A stretch of DNA of 18,398 bases from positions 1 through 18,398 of the forward strand of contig JALQUE010000120.1 in the NCBI GenBank assembly GCA_023260815.1. Direction: 5' to 3'. Position 1 is the first letter of the stretch. Each line of letters begins with the position of its first letter. The position numbers and the translations under genes were made by a program. The DNA comes from Roseovarius sp. (GTDB lineage Bacteria; Pseudomonadota; Alphaproteobacteria; Rhodobacterales; Rhodobacteraceae). The notes under the pieces are model-generated. The model saw nothing but the letters and a program-made list of their open reading frames with translations. It was not told the DNA's origin and made no database searches. This document shows, one piece after another, positions 1 to 8,212 of this stretch.

Positions 1-604
1 CGCAGGCAATCCCTCAACCGCAACTCGGTCTTTTGCGCAAGCGGGCTATCGGCGCGAAAAATGGCATGAACCCGCTGCGGCAGCTCGTACAGAACGTCGA
101 AATCCACCATGTGAACCGGCTCGAACACCAAGGCCAGATCACTTTGAAAGGTGGTCAGATCACGTTCGGCCTGCACCCGGTCCCGCACGTTGATCGAAAA
201 TGTCACGCCGGGATGGTCCGCGCGATAAGCCGCGATCTGCTGGGGCAGGAAATAAGGCAACAACGCCTGTGAACACGCGATCGAGACATGACCGCGCCGC
301 TCGCCCCTCAGATCGGCGACCTGCGCCTGAACCCGCGCCAGATCACTGCGCTGCGCCCGGATATGCTGCATCAGCAATTCACCCGCCGGATTAAGGCGCA
401 TCCCCCTTGGCAGGCGTTCGAACACGGCACAGCCGAACTCCTCTTCAAAGCCTTGTATCCGCCGATTGAGCGCCGACGCGGTCAGGTTGCTTTCCTCGGC
501 GGCCCGCCGGATCGACCCCGCCCGCACAACCGCTTCGATCAGCTCGAATGTCTTGAGATGTCTGATGTCAGCCCCCTGCCGGTTGAGCGTTGCAAAAAAT
601 GCAT
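1..604 (-). CDS. LysR-family transcriptional regulator, 3' part outside window, start codon unresolved
   Basis: About 200 residues are visible on the minus strand. They show a winged helix-turn-helix typical of LysR proteins (LKTFELIEAVVRAGSIRRAA, then NLTASALNRRI and EEEFG..VFERLPRGMRLN) and the first part of the effector-binding domain (SIACSQALLPYFLP). The C-terminal third or so lies beyond position 1. It is divergent from the ABC transporter operon starting at 702 and is its likely ligand-responsive activator; that role is inferred from gene order. The frame is open from 608 down to 1, with an in-frame TGA at 609-611. No ATG, GTG or TTG occurs in this frame before the HTH. The first in-frame GTG (525-527) would delete the first helix. 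An ATG at 602-604 lies in a different frame and would join the LysR frame if the T6 run just downstream were T7. The gene may therefore carry a frameshift or sequencing error, or start at a non-canonical codon. The family call is firm; the 5' end is not. Confidence 0.85.
591..603. promoter_or_regulatory. Candidate LysR box (TGCA-N5-TGCA)
   Basis: TGCA, five A, TGCA forms a short dyad that fits the T-N11-A spacing known for LysR-type operators. It sits at the 5' end of the LysR gene, about 100 bases before the start of the transporter operon. A second T-N11-A match (TTG-N7-CAA) lies at 652-664. Both sites were found by eye; short motifs like these also occur by chance. Confidence 0.35.
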
Positions 605-651
605 CGGATCACTGAATTCTTAGCATTGGAAGTGAACGCAGCAATCCTCAA

Positions 652-664
652 TTGTCATCAGCAA
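652..664. promoter_or_regulatory. Second candidate LysR box in the divergent intergenic region
   Basis: TTG-N7-CAA again satisfies T-N11-A. It lies 61 bases from the first candidate and 38 bases before the substrate-binding protein start. LysR activators commonly bind one strong recognition site and one weaker activation site near the promoter, and this pair has that geometry. I could not identify a convincing -35/-10 pair for the operon in 605-700. Confidence 0.25.
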
Positions 665-701
665 GAAATAAACAACCATTTACTTACCGCGGGGGTACAG
701 C

Positions 702-2315
702 ATGACCACGACAACCACACGGCGCGATTTTCTCCGGATGGGGGCCGCCGGGGCCTCTGTTCTTCCCTTCCTCAAGGCCATGCCCGCCGCGGCACAGGGC
801 AGCGACACGATGGTCGTGGTCATCGGCCAGACGATCAATTCTCTGGACCTGCACCGCACCGGCACCAGCCGCGCGGCCTATCAGGTGGGCATCAACTGCT
901 ATGACCGTCTGGTGTCCTTCGGCACCAAAGAGGCGATCGGCGGCGGCTATTCCTACGATTACTCGGTGATCGAACCGGAACTCGCCGAAAGCTGGACAGT
1001 CTCCGATGACGGCATGACCCTGACGTTCAAGCTCAAGCCCGATGCGACATTCTGGGATGGGCGCAAGGTGACGGCGCAGGACGTGAAATGGTCTTTCGAC
1101 CGCGCGGTGTCCGTCGGCGGCTTCCCCACGGTCCAGATGAAGGCCGGCGGGCTGGAACGTCCCGATCAATTCATCGCCGAGGATGAAGACACCTTCATCA
1201 TCAAGCTGGACCGCCCCTCCAAGCTGACGATCCCCGATCTCGCGGTGCCGGTGCCCTATGTCATCAACTCGGCCGAGGTGCAGGCCAATGCCGCCGCGGA
1301 CGATCCCTGGGGGCTGGACTACCTGCACACCACCCCGGCAGGCTCCGGGGCCTTCAAGGTGCTGCGCTGGTCGCCCGGCGAGCAACTGATCTACGAACGC
1401 AACGACGCCTGGGTCGGTGGCCCGTTGCCCGCCCTCAAGCGCGTGGTGATCCGCGAAGTGCCCAGCCCCGCCACCAGCCGCGCCTTGATCGAACGCGGCG
1501 ATGTGCAGATGGCCTTCGGCATCCCCGACAAGGACGCCGCCGAACTCGCTGACAAGATTGATGTTTTCTCGACCCCGGTGGAAAACTGCATCCATTGCCT
1601 GTGTCCGAATTTCTCGTTCGAGCCGTTTCAGGATGCCAATGTGCGCAAGGCCATCGCCTATGCCGTCCCCTACGAGGATATCTTCCAGACCGCCGCCTTC
1701 GGACGTGGCCTGCCGCTCTATGGCGGCGCGGCCGACATCCCCGATGGCGACATCGCATGGCCGCGCAAGACGCAGTATCACACCGATCTGGACAAGGCGC
1801 GCGCATTGATGGCCGCCTCCGCCTATCCTGACGGGTTCTCGGTGCCGCTTTCCATCAGCCTCGATCTCGCCACCTGGATGGAGCCGACGGCCCTGCTGGT
1901 GCAAGAAGCCCTTGGCAAGATCGGCATCACCGTCGAGATCGAAAAGATCCCCGGCGCCAACTGGCGCACGGCCGTTCTGGTGGAAAAGCGCCTGCCCCTG
2001 CATCTGGAAAACTTCGGCGGCTGGCTGAACACGCCGGATTACTATTTCTTCTGGGCCTACAAGGACGGGCATCTGTTCAATTCGTCCAACTACCGCAACG
2101 AAGAGATCGAACAACTGGTCGACGCCTCGTTGCACATGCCGATGGACGATCCCGCCTATGCGCCGATGATCAAGCGCATGTTCGAAATCGCCCTCGATGA
2201 ACTGCCCCGCATCCCGCTCTATCAACCCGCGCTGAACGTGGCGGCCAACGGCGCCGAAGGCTACGAATTCTGGTTCCACCGTCAGCTTGACGTGCGCCCG
2301 ATCAAGGTGACCTGA
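702..2315 (+). CDS. ABC transporter substrate-binding protein, peptide/opine/nickel type (SBP_bac_5), Tat-exported
   Basis: A 537-residue periplasmic solute-binding protein of the DppA/OppA type. It delivers substrate to the permeases encoded downstream. The N-terminus has a twin-arginine signal (TRRDFLR, residues 6-12), a hydrophobic stretch and an AAA cleavage-type site near residue 31, so export is probably by Tat in a folded state. The body shows family landmarks: LAESWTVSDDGMTLTFKLKP, the FWDGRKVTAQDVKWSFDR region and the late NSSNYRNEEIEQLV segment. Length is normal for the family. The ATG at 702 is preceded by a G-rich stretch (691-696) at suitable spacing. It is the first gene of an operon with permease, permease, ATPase, allophanate hydrolase and RidA. 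The substrate cannot be read from the sequence; linkage to allophanate hydrolase suggests a ureido, biuret-like or amide nitrogen compound rather than a plain peptide (inference). Confidence 0.93.
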   Translation: MTTTTTRRDFLRMGAAGASVLPFLKAMPAAAQGSDTMVVVIGQTINSLDLHRTGTSRAAYQVGINCYDRLVSFGTKEAIGGGYSYDYSVIEPELAESWTVSDDGMTLTFKLKPDATFWDGRKVTAQDVKWSFDRAVSVGGFPTVQMKAGGLERPDQFIAEDEDTFIIKLDRPSKLTIPDLAVPVPYVINSAEVQANAAADDPWGLDYLHTTPAGSGAFKVLRWSPGEQLIYERNDAWVGGPLPALKRVVIREVPSPATSRALIERGDVQMAFGIPDKDAAELADKIDVFSTPVENCIHCLCPNFSFEPFQDANVRKAIAYAVPYEDIFQTAAFGRGLPLYGGAADIPDGDIAWPRKTQYHTDLDKARALMAASAYPDGFSVPLSISLDLATWMEPTALLVQEALGKIGITVEIEKIPGANWRTAVLVEKRLPLHLENFGGWLNTPDYYFFWAYKDGHLFNSSNYRNEEIEQLVDASLHMPMDDPAYAPMIKRMFEIALDELPRIPLYQPALNVAANGAEGYEFWFHRQLDVRPIKVT

Positions 2316-2318
2316 GCG

Positions 2319-3353
2319 ATGCCGGCCCCCTCTCCCCGGCTGCGCGCGGTGCTGCTGCGCTGCGCGCAGGCGATCCCGGTGGTGATCGGGGTTGTGGTCA
2401 TCAGCTTTTTGCTCACGCGGGCGCTGCCGGGCGATCCGGCGGTGTATTTCGCGGGCATCATGGCCGATGACGCCTCGATCGAGGAAACCCGCGTCGCGAT
2501 GGGCCTCGACAAGCCCCTGCCCCAGCAATTCGCCATTTACGTCGGTGACTTGCTGCGCGGGGATCTTGGCATGTCGCTGACCTCCGGGCGCCCGGTGGCC
2601 ACCGATCTCGCCAATCGGCTCCCCGCCTCTCTGGAATTGACGCTGACGGCGCTGCTTCTGGCCTGCGCCATTGCGATCCCGATGGGCGTGATGGCCGCCA
2701 CCCGCTCGGGCACATGGGTCGATCACCTGTGCCGCGTGGTGGTGACGGCGGGCGTGTCGCTGCCGACATTCTTCACCGGCATCCTGCTGATCTTCGTGTT
2801 CTACTATCTGCTGGGGATCGCACCTGCGCCGCTCGGGCGGCTCGACTTCATCTATATCGAACCCGATCACGTCACCGGCTTCTACCTGATCGATGCCGCC
2901 CTCATGGGCGACTGGGAGACGTGGCGCGGCGCCGCCAAGCAACTGATCCTGCCCGCCGGTACACTGGCCCTCTTCACGCTGGCCCCGGTCGCGCGAATGA
3001 CGCGCGCCGCGATGCTGACCGCGCTCTCGTCGGACTTCATCCGCACCGCCCGCGCCGCCGGACTGTCGGGCCGCAAGGTGCTCTATGCCTATGCGTTCCG
3101 CAATGCGCTGCTGCCCGTGGTCACCACGCTCGGCATGGTGTTTTCCTTCGCCCTCGGCGCCAATGTGCTGGTCGAGAAGGTGTTCGCCTGGCCCGGTATC
3201 GGCTCCTACGCGGTCGAGGCTCTGGTCGTGTCCGACTACGCCGCCGTGCAAGGCTTCGTGCTGGCGATGGCGCTGCTCTTCGTGCTGCTCAATCTGGTGA
3301 TCGACCTGCTCTATACGGCGATCGACCCCCGCATCGGGTTTGACGCCAGATGA
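2319..3353 (+). CDS. ABC transporter permease, DppB type
   Basis: A 344-residue inner-membrane permease of the DppB/OppB family, first of the two channel subunits of the importer. It opens with a membrane segment (VVIGVVVISFLLTRALPGDP) followed by the periplasmic region typical of the B subunit (MGLDKPLPQQF, GDLGMSL). Several hydrophobic helices follow, and a cytoplasmic EAA-type loop lies around residues 240-262 (FIRTARAAGLSGRKVLYAY), where the ATPase docks. The tail AIDPRIGF is also characteristic. The ATG lies 3 bases after the stop of the binding-protein gene, and its own stop overlaps the next start (ATGA), so translation is probably coupled. Confidence 0.95.
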   Translation: MPAPSPRLRAVLLRCAQAIPVVIGVVVISFLLTRALPGDPAVYFAGIMADDASIEETRVAMGLDKPLPQQFAIYVGDLLRGDLGMSLTSGRPVATDLANRLPASLELTLTALLLACAIAIPMGVMAATRSGTWVDHLCRVVVTAGVSLPTFFTGILLIFVFYYLLGIAPAPLGRLDFIYIEPDHVTGFYLIDAALMGDWETWRGAAKQLILPAGTLALFTLAPVARMTRAAMLTALSSDFIRTARAAGLSGRKVLYAYAFRNALLPVVTTLGMVFSFALGANVLVEKVFAWPGIGSYAVEALVVSDYAAVQGFVLAMALLFVLLNLVIDLLYTAIDPRIGFDAR

Positions 3354-4222
3354 CCGACGCCCCCCTCCCCACACCCCGCAACAGCGGCTGGGCGCATCTG
3401 GTCTATGTGCTGCGCGACAACCCGGTGACGCTGCTGGCCTTCACGCTCTTTGCCTTCCTGATCTTCTGCGCGGTTCTCGGCCCGTCGGTCGTGCCCTACG
3501 ATCCGTTGCAGACCAACGCGGCGAAATCCCTGCAACCGCCCAGCTGGGAGCACTGGTTCGGCACCGATCAGATCGGGCGCGACGTGTTCAGCCGGGTGAT
3601 CGTGGCCACCCGGCTCGACCTGTCGATCTCGGTCGCCGCCGTGGCGCTGTCCTTCGTGGTAGGCTCGGTGCTCGGCGCGATCGCGGGCTATTGGGGCGGC
3701 TGGCTGGATGCGGTGCTCAATCGCTGCCTCGACACGATCATGGCCTTTCCGCTTTTCGTGCTGGCGATGGGCATCGTCGCGGCCCTTGGCAACACGATCG
3801 AGAACATCATCTACGCCACCGCGATCATCAACATGCCGTTCTATGCCCGCCTTGTCCGCGCCGAGGTGAATATCCGCCGCGATGCAGGCTTTGCGCGGGC
3901 GGCCAAACTGTCCGGCAATTCCGACCTGCGCGTTCTGGCCTGTCACATCTTCCCCAACGCGCTGCCGCCGATGATGGTGCAGGTCTCTCTCAATCTGGGC
4001 TGGGCGATCCTGAACGCGGCGGGCCTGTCCTTCATCGGCCTGGGCGTGCGCCCGCCCACCCCGGAATGGGGGATCATGGTGGCCGAGGGCGCGAATTTCA
4101 TTGTCTCGGGCGAATGGTGGCTGGCGGTCTTTCCCGGCCTCTGGCTGATGCTTGCGGTCTTTACCTTCAATCTTCTGGGCGACGGGCTGCGCGACATCGT
4201 AGACCCCCGAAAACGGAGCTGA
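3350..4222 (+). CDS. ABC transporter permease, DppC type
   Basis: A 290-residue second channel subunit of the DppC/OppC family. It has an N-terminal membrane helix (LLAFTLFAFLIFCAVLGPSV), then the characteristic HWFGTDQIGRDVFSRVI motif, further helices, and an EAA-type loop near residues 170-200 (FARAAKLSGNSDLRVLACHI). The conserved late segment GLSFIGLGVRPPTPEWG and the tail LRDIVDPR complete the family pattern. Its ATG overlaps the stop of the first permease by four bases. It should pair with the DppB-type subunit to form the transmembrane pore. Confidence 0.95.
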   Translation: MTDAPLPTPRNSGWAHLVYVLRDNPVTLLAFTLFAFLIFCAVLGPSVVPYDPLQTNAAKSLQPPSWEHWFGTDQIGRDVFSRVIVATRLDLSISVAAVALSFVVGSVLGAIAGYWGGWLDAVLNRCLDTIMAFPLFVLAMGIVAALGNTIENIIYATAIINMPFYARLVRAEVNIRRDAGFARAAKLSGNSDLRVLACHIFPNALPPMMVQVSLNLGWAILNAAGLSFIGLGVRPPTPEWGIMVAEGANFIVSGEWWLAVFPGLWLMLAVFTFNLLGDGLRDIVDPRKRS

Positions 4223-4225
4223 GCC

Positions 4226-5860
4226 ATGCTGAATGTGCGCGATCTCGCCGTCAGCTTCCAGACCCGCCGCGGCCCGGTCAGCGCCGTGCGCGGCATCAGC
4301 TTCGATCTGGCCAAGGGCGAGATCCTGGGCATCGTCGGCGAAAGCGGCTCGGGCAAGTCGGTCACCTCCTATGCGCTGATGCGCATTCTGGACGCGGGCG
4401 GCACGATCACCGCCGGCGACGTGACCTATTCCGGGATCGACCTGCGCCGCGCCACCGAGCGCGACATGCGCGACATCCGTGGCCGCGAGATTTCGATGAT
4501 CTTCCAGAACCCCCGCGCCGCCCTCAACCCGATCCGCAAGGTCGGCCACCAGATCGAGGACGTGATGCGCCAGCACGCCCGCGCCACCCGGCAGGACGCC
4601 CGCGCCAAGGCCATCGCCGCCCTTCAGGCCGTCCGCATCAAGGACGCCGAGGCCCGCTACGACGCCTACCCGTTCGAATTGTCCGGCGGCATGTGTCAGC
4701 GCGTGGTCTGCGCCATCGCCCTCGCTTGCGACCCGAAGCTGCTGATCGCCGACGAACCCACGACCGGGCTTGATATCACCACGCAAAAGGCGGTGATGGA
4801 CCTTGTGCGCGAACTGATCCGCGATCGCGGCATGAGCAGTCTCCTGATCACCCACGATCTTGGCCTCGCCGCGCAATATTGCGACCGGATCATGGTCATG
4901 AAAGACGGCCAGATCGTCGAACAGGGCGACCCGGTCCAGATCTTTTCCGCCCCGCATCACGCCTATACCCGCAAGCTGGTCGATGCCACGCCGCGCGAAG
5001 GCGAAACCATCCGCAGCCTGCTGCCCCCCGAAGACCGCACGCCCACGCTTCCCCACAAGGTCCACAACCGGCCACTTCTGGATGTGCAGAACCTCGTCAA
5101 GACCTATCAGGGCAAATCCGGTCCGGTGCAGGCGGTGCGCGGCATCTCGTTCCGCGTCAACGAAGGCCAGAGCGTCGGCCTGGTGGGCGAATCCGGGTGC
5201 GGCAAATCCACCACCTCGGAAATCCTCGTGCGGCTGATGGATGCCACCAGCGGGACCATCCTGTTCGACGGGCAGGACATCGCGGGCATTCCCGCACAGC
5301 GGTTCGTGCGCGATCCGCGCCGCGCCGATATCCAGATGGTGTTCCAGGACGCCACCGACAGCCTCAACCCCCGCCACAGCGCGCGACACTGCATCGCCGA
5401 GCCGCTTCAGCGGCTGGCCCGGATGACCGGCGCGCGCCTGTCGGCGCGGGTCGAGGATCTGGCCACCCTCGTCGGCCTGCCGCTGACCCTGCTCGATCGT
5501 TTTCCGCATCAGCTGTCCGGCGGCCAGAAGGCCCGCGTCGGCATCGCGCGCGCCGTGGCGCTCGAACCTCGGTTTCTGATCCTCGACGAGCCGACAGCCG
5601 CGCTCGATGTGTCGATACAGGCGGTGGTCCTCAATCTGCTGGTGGACCTGCGCGCCAAGCTGGGCCTCAGCTATCTCTTCGTCAGTCACGATCTGCATGT
5701 GGTGCGCCTGCTATGCGACCATGTGATCGTCATGAAAGACGGGCAGATCGTCGAAGAAGGGCCGACCGAACAGGTGATGCGCCAGCCGCGCGACCCCTAC
5801 ACCAGAACGCTGCTTGCAGCCGCGCCGAAACCTCCGGCCCGCCGCGTGGCCGCCGAATAA
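4226..5860 (+). CDS. ABC transporter ATP-binding protein with two fused NBDs (DppD-DppF type)
   Basis: A 544-residue protein in which the two nucleotide-binding domains, usually separate as DppD and DppF, are fused. It powers import through the two permeases. NBD1 has Walker A GESGSGKS (38-45), signature LSGGM (152-156), Walker B LLIADEP (172-178) and switch His210. Oligopeptide-specific C-terminal elements (YTRKLVDATP) follow. NBD2 has Walker A GESGCGKS (321-328), signature LSGGQ (430-434), Walker B ILDEP (452-456) and a SHDLHV switch. NBD1 has Met instead of Gln after LSGG (LSGGMCQRV); this variant is common in DppD-type NBDs and does not imply inactivity. The start is 3 bases after the previous stop, and 22 bases separate its stop from allophanate hydrolase. 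Fused forms are frequent in alphaproteobacteria. Confidence 0.95.
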   Translation: MLNVRDLAVSFQTRRGPVSAVRGISFDLAKGEILGIVGESGSGKSVTSYALMRILDAGGTITAGDVTYSGIDLRRATERDMRDIRGREISMIFQNPRAALNPIRKVGHQIEDVMRQHARATRQDARAKAIAALQAVRIKDAEARYDAYPFELSGGMCQRVVCAIALACDPKLLIADEPTTGLDITTQKAVMDLVRELIRDRGMSSLLITHDLGLAAQYCDRIMVMKDGQIVEQGDPVQIFSAPHHAYTRKLVDATPREGETIRSLLPPEDRTPTLPHKVHNRPLLDVQNLVKTYQGKSGPVQAVRGISFRVNEGQSVGLVGESGCGKSTTSEILVRLMDATSGTILFDGQDIAGIPAQRFVRDPRRADIQMVFQDATDSLNPRHSARHCIAEPLQRLARMTGARLSARVEDLATLVGLPLTLLDRFPHQLSGGQKARVGIARAVALEPRFLILDEPTAALDVSIQAVVLNLLVDLRAKLGLSYLFVSHDLHVVRLLCDHVIVMKDGQIVEEGPTEQVMRQPRDPYTRTLLAAAPKPPARRVAAE

Positions 5861-5882
5861 GACCCCAAGTGGAAAGATCGCC

Positions 5883-7739
5883 ATGCTCAGCACCCTGCCC
5901 TTCACCCTGTCCGCCCTGCGCAACGCCTATGCAAGCGGCGTCAGCCCCCTGGACGTGATCGAAGACGTCTATGCCCGGCTGGACCGCATCGGCGATCCGC
6001 ATATCTTCATCCACCTGTGCCCCAAGGCCGATCTTCTGGAGCAGGCCCGCGCCTTGGGCGATCACGACCCCGATCAGCCGCTGTGGGGCGTGCCCTTTGC
6101 GGTCAAGGACAATATCGACGTGGCCGGCATTCCCACCACCGCCGCCTGTCCCGCCTATGCCTATACACCCGACACCGACGCCTTCGTGGTCGCCAGATTG
6201 CGCGCGGCAGGCGCGCTGATGATCGGCAAGACCAATCTCGACCAGTTCGCCACCGGCCTGGTCGGGCTGCGCTCGCCCTATGGCGCCCCGCTCAACAGCG
6301 TCGACCCCGCCATCGTGCCCGGCGGCTCCTCGGCGGGATCGGCGGTGGTCGTGGGCCACGGCGCGGTGGCATTTTCGCTGGGCACGGATACCGCAGGATC
6401 CGGGCGCGTGCCCGCCGCCCTGAACAACATCGTCGGGCTCAAACCCACGCTGGGGACGCTGTCGGCCAGCGGCGTCGTGCCGGCATGCAGGACGCTCGAT
6501 ACCGTGTCGATCTTTGCGCCCACGGTCGAGGACGCCTATGCCGTCTTCGCCACGGCGCGCGGATATGATGCCGCCGACGCCTATTCCCGCGATTTTGACC
6601 CCGCCCCGCTGACCGCCCCCGCCCCCGCTCCCGCCCACGGCCTGCGCATCGGCATCCCCGACGCCGCATCGGCGCTGTTTTTCGGCGACACCGCCCAACA
6701 CGCGGCGTTCGCCCGCGACGTGGCGCGGCTGTCTGCCTCCGGCGCGCAGATCGTCGAGGTCGATTTCTCCCCCCTCTACGCCATCGCCGCGATGCTCTAT
6801 CAAGGGGCTTGGGTCGCCGAAAGGCACACCGTCATCGCCGATCTTCTCGCCTCCGACCCTGCGGCGGTACACCCCGTCACCCGCCAGATCGTCGGGCTGG
6901 CCGAAACGCTGTCGGCCGATGACGCCTTCCGGGGCTTCTACCGCTTGGCCGATCTCAAACGTCAGGCCGCACCGATGCTGGCGGGCCTCGATCTGCTCTG
7001 CGTGCCGACCATTCCCGATTTCGCAACCGTGGACGAACTGGCCGCCGATCCGATCGGGCCGAACAACCGCATGGGCACCTATACCAATTTCGTCAACCTG
7101 ATGGATATGTGCGGCATCGCCGTGCCGACCGCACCGCGCTGCGATGGCCGCCCCGGTAGTGTGACCCTGCTGGCCAGGGCCGGTCAGGACGCGCTCGCGG
7201 CCTCGGTCGCGCGCGACTTCGAACGCGACTGCCCGCGCACCATGGGGGCGACGCCCTTTGCCCTGCCACAGCCTGCACCACAGCCAGCACCAAAACCTGC
7301 ACCACAACCTGCGATCCAGCCCGATGCCACCGACAGCCGGATCGCGCTGGCGGTGTGCGGCGCGCATATGACCGGCCTGCCGCTCAACGCCGAACTGACC
7401 CGCCTTGGCGCCCATTTCCTGCGCCGCGACAAAACCGCCCCGCGCTACAAATTCTACGCTCTGGCGGGCGGCCCGCCCGTCCGGCCCGGATTGGTGCGCA
7501 GCTCAGGCACCGATGCAGGCTCTGTCGCCGTGGAACTCTGGTCGCTGCCGAAAACCGCCATGGGCGCGTTCCTGTCCGGCATCCCCGCCCCTCTGGCCAT
7601 CGGGTCGGTCGAACTGGCCGACGGCACATGGGTCAAAGGCTTCCTGTGCGAAACCGACGGCACCACCGGCGCGCGCGATATCACCGATCTGGGCGACTGG
7701 CGGCGCTATCTGGCCCTGCAAACGGCTCCCGCATCATGA
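5883..7739 (+). CDS. atzF: Allophanate hydrolase (amidase domain plus C-terminal AtzF-type domain)
   Basis: A 618-residue cytoplasmic enzyme that hydrolyses allophanate, giving ammonia and CO2. The amidase-signature domain occupies about residues 1-455 with a Ser-cisSer-Lys triad: Lys75 in VKDNID, Ser149 in PGGSSAGS and Ser173 in GTDTAGSGRVP. The spacings of 74 and 24 match the triad of Pseudomonas AtzF. The allophanate-hydrolase block AACPAYAYTP and NLDQFATGLVGLRSPYG is clear. A Pro-Ala linker (about 462-482) leads to the C-terminal domain (AVCGAHMTGLPLNAEL, ELWSLP, GIPAPLAIGSVELADG, GFLCE) linked in the family to decarboxylation or complex assembly. The ATG at 5883 is chosen because GGAAAG stands just before it and an upstream in-frame start would overlap the ATPase gene. 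It follows the ABC genes directly, so imported nitrogen probably passes through allophanate. No urea carboxylase is nearby. The symbol follows family resemblance. Confidence 0.93.
   Translation: MLSTLPFTLSALRNAYASGVSPLDVIEDVYARLDRIGDPHIFIHLCPKADLLEQARALGDHDPDQPLWGVPFAVKDNIDVAGIPTTAACPAYAYTPDTDAFVVARLRAAGALMIGKTNLDQFATGLVGLRSPYGAPLNSVDPAIVPGGSSAGSAVVVGHGAVAFSLGTDTAGSGRVPAALNNIVGLKPTLGTLSASGVVPACRTLDTVSIFAPTVEDAYAVFATARGYDAADAYSRDFDPAPLTAPAPAPAHGLRIGIPDAASALFFGDTAQHAAFARDVARLSASGAQIVEVDFSPLYAIAAMLYQGAWVAERHTVIADLLASDPAAVHPVTRQIVGLAETLSADDAFRGFYRLADLKRQAAPMLAGLDLLCVPTIPDFATVDELAADPIGPNNRMGTYTNFVNLMDMCGIAVPTAPRCDGRPGSVTLLARAGQDALAASVARDFERDCPRTMGATPFALPQPAPQPAPKPAPQPAIQPDATDSRIALAVCGAHMTGLPLNAELTRLGAHFLRRDKTAPRYKFYALAGGPPVRPGLVRSSGTDAGSVAVELWSLPKTAMGAFLSGIPAPLAIGSVELADGTWVKGFLCETDGTTGARDITDLGDWRRYLALQTAPAS
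7272..7319 (+). repeat. Four 12-base tandem units encoding a Pro-Ala linker in allophanate hydrolase
   Basis: Four imperfect 12-base units (7272-7283, 7284-7295, 7296-7307, 7308-7319) encode PAPQ, PAPK, PAPQ and PAIQ. They join the amidase domain to the C-terminal domain and should form an extended, protease-accessible hinge. The copy number could vary between strains by slippage without shifting the frame, since each unit is four codons. Confidence 0.8.
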
Positions 7740-8212
7740 GCCGCGCCGAATTACGCCTTCGCGACATGGGCCTGACCCTGCCGCCCGACTGGACACCCCG
7801 AGGGCAGTTCCTGCCCTTCCGGCGCGATGGCGCGGTGGTCTACCTGTCGGGTCAGATCTGCGAATGGGACGGCGCAGTGACCCATCTCGGCCCGGTCGAG
7901 GACACGGCCCAAGGCATCGCCGCCGGGCAGAAGGCTGCGCAGATCTGCGCGCTCAACCTGCTCTACCGCCTGCGCGAGGCATGTGACGGCGATCTCGACC
8001 GTGTCGACTGCATCCTGCGCCTGGGCGGCTTCGTGAACTGCCGCTCCGGCTTTGGGGCAACCCCTCAGGTCATCAACGGCGCAACCGAGGTGTTCACAGC
8101 CCTTTTCGGCGACGCAGGCTGGCACGCCCGCACCGCCGTGGGGGTCTGCGGCCTGCCCGGCAACGCATCGGTCGAAGTGGACGCCATCGTGCGCCTGCGC
8201 GCCCCGCTCTAG
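7736..8212 (+). CDS. RidA/YjgF/YER057c/UK114-family protein (YjgF-like-1 subgroup)
   Basis: A 158-residue member of the RidA superfamily, slightly longer than E. coli RidA (about 128). Its motif set resembles the longer YjgF_UK114_like_1 subgroup: VVYLSGQICEWDG, ALNLLYRLREACDGDLDRV, GGFVNCRSGF, VINGATEVF and HARTAVGVCGLP. The Arg that binds the substrate carboxylate in RidA is present (Arg132 in HARTAVGV), as is the acidic position in SVEVDAI (Glu147). It could remove reactive enamine/imine intermediates or hydrolyse an unstable carbamate-type product, as proposed for RutC in pyrimidine breakdown. The ATG overlaps the allophanate hydrolase stop by four bases, so it is the last gene of the operon and probably translationally coupled. 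The exact substrate is unknown. Confidence 0.9.
   Translation: MSRAELRLRDMGLTLPPDWTPRGQFLPFRRDGAVVYLSGQICEWDGAVTHLGPVEDTAQGIAAGQKAAQICALNLLYRLREACDGDLDRVDCILRLGGFVNCRSGFGATPQVINGATEVFTALFGDAGWHARTAVGVCGLPGNASVEVDAIVRLRAPL

Noticed and set aside
33..623. Plus-strand frames in the left 600 bases
   Set aside because: The minus strand here encodes a LysR helix-turn-helix and effector domain; the plus-strand translations have no family resemblance.
684..3374. Long minus-strand frame of 896 codons over the binding-protein and permease genes
   Set aside because: The translation is rich in His, Arg, Gln and Gly without motifs; the plus strand encodes clear ABC transporter components.
3311..5698. 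Minus-strand frame of 795 codons over the permease and ATPase genes
   Set aside because: Shadow of the DppC-type permease and double-NBD ATPase, whose motifs are unmistakable on the plus strand.
5730..7415. Minus-strand frame of 561 codons over allophanate hydrolase
   Set aside because: Antisense shadow with Gly/His/Arg-rich composition; the plus strand has the amidase triad.
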